Shown: positions 61,007 to 64,000 of the stretch, in pieces
Position numbering within the stretch: the stretch's first letter is position 1
How the letters are laid out: every line of letters begins with the position of its first letter
NCBI RefSeq assembly: GCF_018326005.1
Contig: NZ_AP021903.1
Coordinates: forward strand, 1,614,001-1,678,000
DNA: 64,000 nt
Origin: Pseudomonas sp. Seg1
GTDB taxonomy: Bacteria; Pseudomonadota; Gammaproteobacteria; Pseudomonadales; Pseudomonadaceae
Direction of reading: 5' to 3'
Notes under the pieces: model-generated
The model's database searches: none
What the model saw: only the letters and a program-made list of their open reading frames with translations
Told to the model about the DNA's origin: nothing
Made by a program: the position numbers and the translations under genes

Positions 61007-61926
61007 GCGGACTGAAGATTGAAGCGAGCACGCCGCTGTGCCTGTTGCAGGACGCAGGACGTTTTGGCGTGCGGCATCTGGGCGTGACCCAGGGCGGTGC
61101 GGCGGACTGGCGTTCGATGAGCTGGGCCAATTGGCTGCTGGGCAATGGGCTGGACGTGCCGGTGGTCGAAATTACCCTTGGCGGGTTTGCCGTGGTGGCT
61201 GAGGAGGACTGCTTGCTGGCATTGGCCGGAGCCGATCTCGGCGCGCAGATCGACGGGCAGCCAGTGGCGCCGTGGCGCAGTTTCAAACTGGCCCGAGGGC
61301 AGAAGTTGCAGTTCACTCAGCCGCTGCTCGGTGCCCGTGCTTATCTTGCCGCACCCGGTGGATTCGACGCGCCGAAGGTGTTGGGCAGCAGTGCTACGGT
61401 GGTGCGCGAAGAACTTGGCGGTCTGGATGGCATGGGCTTGCCGTTGGCCAAAGGCGCGACGCTGACTTATCAGGGGCACGCCTTGCTGGTTCGTGAGGTG
61501 CCGATGGAATATCGTCCGGATCTACGGCTGAATACGCCGCTGGATCTGGTGCTCGGTGCACAGATCGGCGAGTTCAGCGGGCAGAGTCTGTTTGATCTGT
61601 TCAACAGCGCGTGGACGCTCGACAGTCGCGCCGATCGCATGGGCATTCGCTTGCTCGGCAAGGCGTTGCAGTATCACGGCCAGCCGATGATTTCCGAGGG
61701 TATTCCGTTGGGGGCCGTGCAGGTGCCGCCGGATGGGCAACCGATTGTGCTGCTCAACGATCGGCAGACCATTGGCGGCTATCCGCGATTGGGGGCGCTG
61801 ACGCCGTTGGCGTTGGCGCGGCTGGCGCAGTGTTTGCCGGGGGCCAAGGTGAGGTTGAGGCCGGTGGTGCAGGACGTCGCGCACCGGGAGCATGTCGAGT
61901 ATTTGCAGCGCTTTATCAATCGCTAA
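61003..61926 (+). CDS. pxpC: 5-oxoprolinase subunit PxpC (KipA/AHS2 family)
   Basis: 307 aa. AHS2 fold with GRFGVRHLGVTQGGAADWRSMSWANWLLGN, AYLAAPGGFDAPKVLGS and the C-terminal GAVQVPPDGQPIVLLNDRQTIGGYPRLG. Completes the PxpABC oxoprolinase. Overlaps pxpB by four bases. A REP pair follows its stop. Confidence 0.92.
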   Translation: MSGLKIEASTPLCLLQDAGRFGVRHLGVTQGGAADWRSMSWANWLLGNGLDVPVVEITLGGFAVVAEEDCLLALAGADLGAQIDGQPVAPWRSFKLARGQKLQFTQPLLGARAYLAAPGGFDAPKVLGSSATVVREELGGLDGMGLPLAKGATLTYQGHALLVREVPMEYRPDLRLNTPLDLVLGAQIGEFSGQSLFDLFNSAWTLDSRADRMGIRLLGKALQYHGQPMISEGIPLGAVQVPPDGQPIVLLNDRQTIGGYPRLGALTPLALARLAQCLPGAKVRLRPVVQDVAHREHVEYLQRFINR

Positions 61927-61929
61927 AAG

Positions 61930-62021
61930 CATCGCGGGCAAGCCCGCTCCCACAGTGTCCGAGTTGTACTCGAAATTTATGTACACCACCGATACCTGTG
62001 GGAGCGGGCTTGCCCGCGATG
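61930..62021. repeat. REP pair (GCGGGCAAGCCCGCTCCCACAG family)
   Basis: Inverted CATCGCGGGCAAGCCCGCTCCCACAG and CTGTGGGAGCGGGCTTGCCCGCGATG, between converging pxpC and the VWA gene. Confidence 0.9.
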
Positions 62022-62043
62022 GCGCCAGTCCAGACAACAACAA

Positions 62044-63222
62044 TTATTTGGACAGAAACCGCATCCCTTCCTCAAGCCCACGCAGGGTCAGCGGATACAT
62101 CTGATCCTCGATCAAATCGCGCACGATATTGGTCGACGAGGTATAGCCCCACGTATCTTTCGGATACGGATTGATCCAGATGAGCTTCTTGTACTTCTCC
62201 ATGAAACGCTGCATCCACAGGTAGCCCGGCTCCTCGTTCCAGTGCTCGACGCTGCCGCCGGCCTGGGTGATTTCATAAGGTGCCATGGCCGCGTCGCCAA
62301 TGAAGATCACTTTGTAGTCGGCGCCGTACTTGTGCAGCAGATCCTGAGTGGAGAAACGCTCGGAAGTGCGGCGCATGTTGTTCTTCCACACCGATTCATA
62401 AATGAAGTTGTGGAAGTAGAAGTACTCCAGATGCTTGAACTCGGTCTTGCAGGCCGAGAACAGTTCTTCGCAGATCTTCACGTGCGCGTCCATCGAGCCG
62501 CCGATGTCGAACAGCAACAGCAGCTTCACTGTGTTGCGCCGTTCCGGGCGCATCTGGATGTTGAGCAGGCCGGCGTCCTTGGCGGTGTGGTCGATGGTGC
62601 CGTCGATGTCCAGTTCTTCCGCCGCGCCCTGGCGGGCAAATTTACGCAGACGGCGCAGGGCTACCTTGATGTTGCGCGTGCCCAGTTCCACCGAGTCGTC
62701 GAGGTTCTTGTACTCGCGCTGATCCCAGACTTTGACTGCTTTGCCTTGGCGTTTGCCGGCATCGCCGACCCGAATGCCTTCCGGGTTGAAACCGCCGGAA
62801 CCGAATGGGCTGGTGCCGCCGGTGCCGATCCATTTATTACCGCCGGCGTGGCGCTCCTTCTGTTCTTCCAGGCGCTTCTTGAACTCTTCGATCAGTTTGT
62901 CCAGGCCGCCGAGGGACTGGATCTGCGCGCGTTCCTCGTCAGTCAGCGAGCGCTCGAACTCCTTGCGCAACCAGTCTTCGGGAATCAGCGCCTGCAAGTG
63001 ATCGTCGAGTTTTTCCAGACCATTGAAGTAGGCGCCGAACGCGCGGTCGAACTTGTCGAAATGCCGCTCGTCCTTCACCAGAATCGCCCGCGACAAGTAG
63101 TAAAACTCGTCCATGTCGGCGAAGGTCACGCGCTGTTTCAGCGCGTTGATCAGGTCGAGCAGTTCGCGCACCGACACCGGTACCTTGGCTGCACGCATTT
63201 CATTGAACAGGTTGAGCAACAT
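62044..63222 (-). CDS. CoxE-type VWA domain protein
   Basis: 392 aa. N-terminal helical region 1-115, Gly-rich linker with GGTSPFGSGGFNP near 138-150, and a VWA domain (about 220-390) whose MIDAS reads DIGGSMDAH, a DxGxS variant of the usual DxSxS. CoxE partners with MoxR-type AAA+ ATPases, here 12 nt upstream. The pair probably acts as a metal- or cofactor-dependent maturation chaperone for an oxidoreductase; substrate unknown. Confidence 0.86.
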   Translation of the reverse strand: MLLNLFNEMRAAKVPVSVRELLDLINALKQRVTFADMDEFYYLSRAILVKDERHFDKFDRAFGAYFNGLEKLDDHLQALIPEDWLRKEFERSLTDEERAQIQSLGGLDKLIEEFKKRLEEQKERHAGGNKWIGTGGTSPFGSGGFNPEGIRVGDAGKRQGKAVKVWDQREYKNLDDSVELGTRNIKVALRRLRKFARQGAAEELDIDGTIDHTAKDAGLLNIQMRPERRNTVKLLLLFDIGGSMDAHVKICEELFSACKTEFKHLEYFYFHNFIYESVWKNNMRRTSERFSTQDLLHKYGADYKVIFIGDAAMAPYEITQAGGSVEHWNEEPGYLWMQRFMEKYKKLIWINPYPKDTWGYTSSTNIVRDLIEDQMYPLTLRGLEEGMRFLSK

Positions 63223-63234
63223 GGCATCAGCCTC

Positions 63235-64000
63235 TTAGCGGGTGCCGCGACGGCTCATGAACGCCAGACGCTCAAGCAGTTGCACGTCCTGTTCGTTCTT
63301 CACCAAGGCACCCGCCAGTGGCGGAATCGCTTTGGTTGGATCGCGTTCACGCAGCACGGCTTCGCCGATGTTGTCGGCCATCAGCAGTTTCAGCCAGTCG
63401 ACCAGTTCCGAGGTCGACGGCTTCTTCTTCAGACCGGGAACCTTGCGCACGTCGAAGAACACGTCCAGCGCTTCGCTGACCAGATCCTTCTTGATGTCGG
63501 GGTAATGCACGTCGACGATTTTCTGCAGGGTGGTGCGGTCGGGGAAGGCGATGTAGTGGAAGAAGCAGCGGCGCAGGAAGGCGTCCGGCAGCTCTTTCTC
63601 GTTGTTCGAGGTAATGATGATGATCGGGCGCTTCTTGGCCTTGATGGTCTCGTCGATCTCGTAAACGTAGAACTCCATCTTGTCGAGTTCTTGCAACAGG
63701 TCATTCGGGAACTCGATGTCGGCCTTGTCGATCTCGTCGATCAGCAGAATGACCCGCTCTTCGGACTCGAAAGCCTCCCAGAGCTTGCCTTTCTTCAGGT
63801 AGTTGCGCACGTCATGGACTTTCTCATTGCCCAGCTGCGAGTCGCGCAGACGGCTCACCGCGTCGTACTCGTACAGGCCCTGATGAGCCTTGGTGGTCGA
63901 CTTGATGTGCCAGGTGATCAACTTGGCGCCGAACGATTCGGCCAGTTGCTCGGCGAGCATGGTCTTGCCGGTGCCCGGTTCGCCCTTGACCAGCAGCGGC
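63235..64000 (-). CDS. MoxR-family AAA+ ATPase (partial, runs off right edge)
   Basis: Minus-strand frame continues through the window edge. Visible: Walker A GEPGTGKT near the right end (63962-63985), Walker B VILLIDEIDKAD, sensor 1 region IIITSNNEKELPDAFLRRC with an arginine finger. At least 255 residues present. Works with the downstream VWA protein as a MoxR-CoxE pair. The N-terminus lies outside the window. Confidence 0.9.
   Translation of the reverse strand, partial: PLLVKGEPGTGKTMLAEQLAESFGAKLITWHIKSTTKAHQGLYEYDAVSRLRDSQLGNEKVHDVRNYLKKGKLWEAFESEERVILLIDEIDKADIEFPNDLLQELDKMEFYVYEIDETIKAKKRPIIIITSNNEKELPDAFLRRCFFHYIAFPDRTTLQKIVDVHYPDIKKDLVSEALDVFFDVRKVPGLKKKPSTSELVDWLKLLMADNIGEAVLRERDPTKAIPPLAGALVKNEQDVQLLERLAFMSRRGTR

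Overview
The window is a stretch of a gamma-proteobacterial chromosome, almost certainly Pseudomonas of the fluorescens/koreensis/putida side of the genus. Evidence: a PhaG-type transacylase, the algU-mucA-mucB-mucD block without mucC, the bepA-tusA-perM / gcvR-bcp / dapA-bamC-MBL-purC block, the ung ... tctABC-opdH / tctDE block, many REP-type palindromes of the GCTCCCACAG kind, and high-GC codon use in nearly every gene. No phage, insertion sequence, integrase, CRISPR array or rRNA operon was seen. Species assignment is inference.

Layout. 1-2 kb: a HicA/HicB toxin-antitoxin pair cut by the left edge, an orphan BRCT-domain protein, a small conserved protein and tRNA-Gly(CCC). 2-6 kb: phaG, rsuA and a diguanylate cyclase coupled to a small Cys-rich protein. 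6-7 kb: two tandem Tyr-rich lipoproteins, the first behind a possible AlgU promoter. 7-17 kb: a 3-hydroxyisobutyryl-CoA hydrolase-like enzyme, ung, then a tricarboxylate uptake operon (porin opdH, tctC, tctB, tctA, an AbrB-family membrane protein) divergent from its two-component system tctDE. 17-19.5 kb: HDOD protein, ygfZ, sdhE, ygfX. 19.4-25.4 kb: nadB, then the envelope-stress operon algU-mucA-mucB and mucD with two recognisable AlgU-type promoters. 25.5-33.6 kb: outer-membrane biogenesis and housekeeping (bepA, tusA, perM, bcp, gcvR, dapA, bamC, MBL hydrolase, purC, tRNA-Ser(CGA)).

34-44 kb is the most accessory-looking part: a tightly coupled four-gene operon (GtrB-like polyprenyl-phosphate glycosyltransferase, SAM methyltransferase, GtrA flippase, large polytopic GT-C-like protein) that looks like a surface-glycan modification system with a built-in methyltransferase, then two convergent LysR regulators, a CynX-type MFS transporter and an EptA phosphoethanolamine transferase. 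44-57 kb: rnd, ycgL, a 2-hydroxyacid dehydrogenase, a nitroreductase, ycgN, a degenerate gluzincin-like exported protein, a SpoU methyltransferase, yajD, a spermidine-synthase-like protein, a cNMP-binding protein, an oligopeptidase-B-like S9 peptidase, a YafJ-type amidotransferase and small membrane proteins. 57-62 kb: a 5-oxoproline catabolic locus (LysR, MFS transporter, pxpABC). The right edge holds a CoxE-type VWA protein and a MoxR-type AAA+ ATPase, the latter truncated by the window.

Cross-cutting themes are envelope maintenance (AlgU/MucABD, BepA, BamC, lipoproteins, EptA, the Gtr-like operon), carboxylate or oxoproline acquisition, and about ten paired REP palindromes, most of them between converging gene ends. 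All functions are inferred from residues read in translation plus family knowledge; no database search was run.
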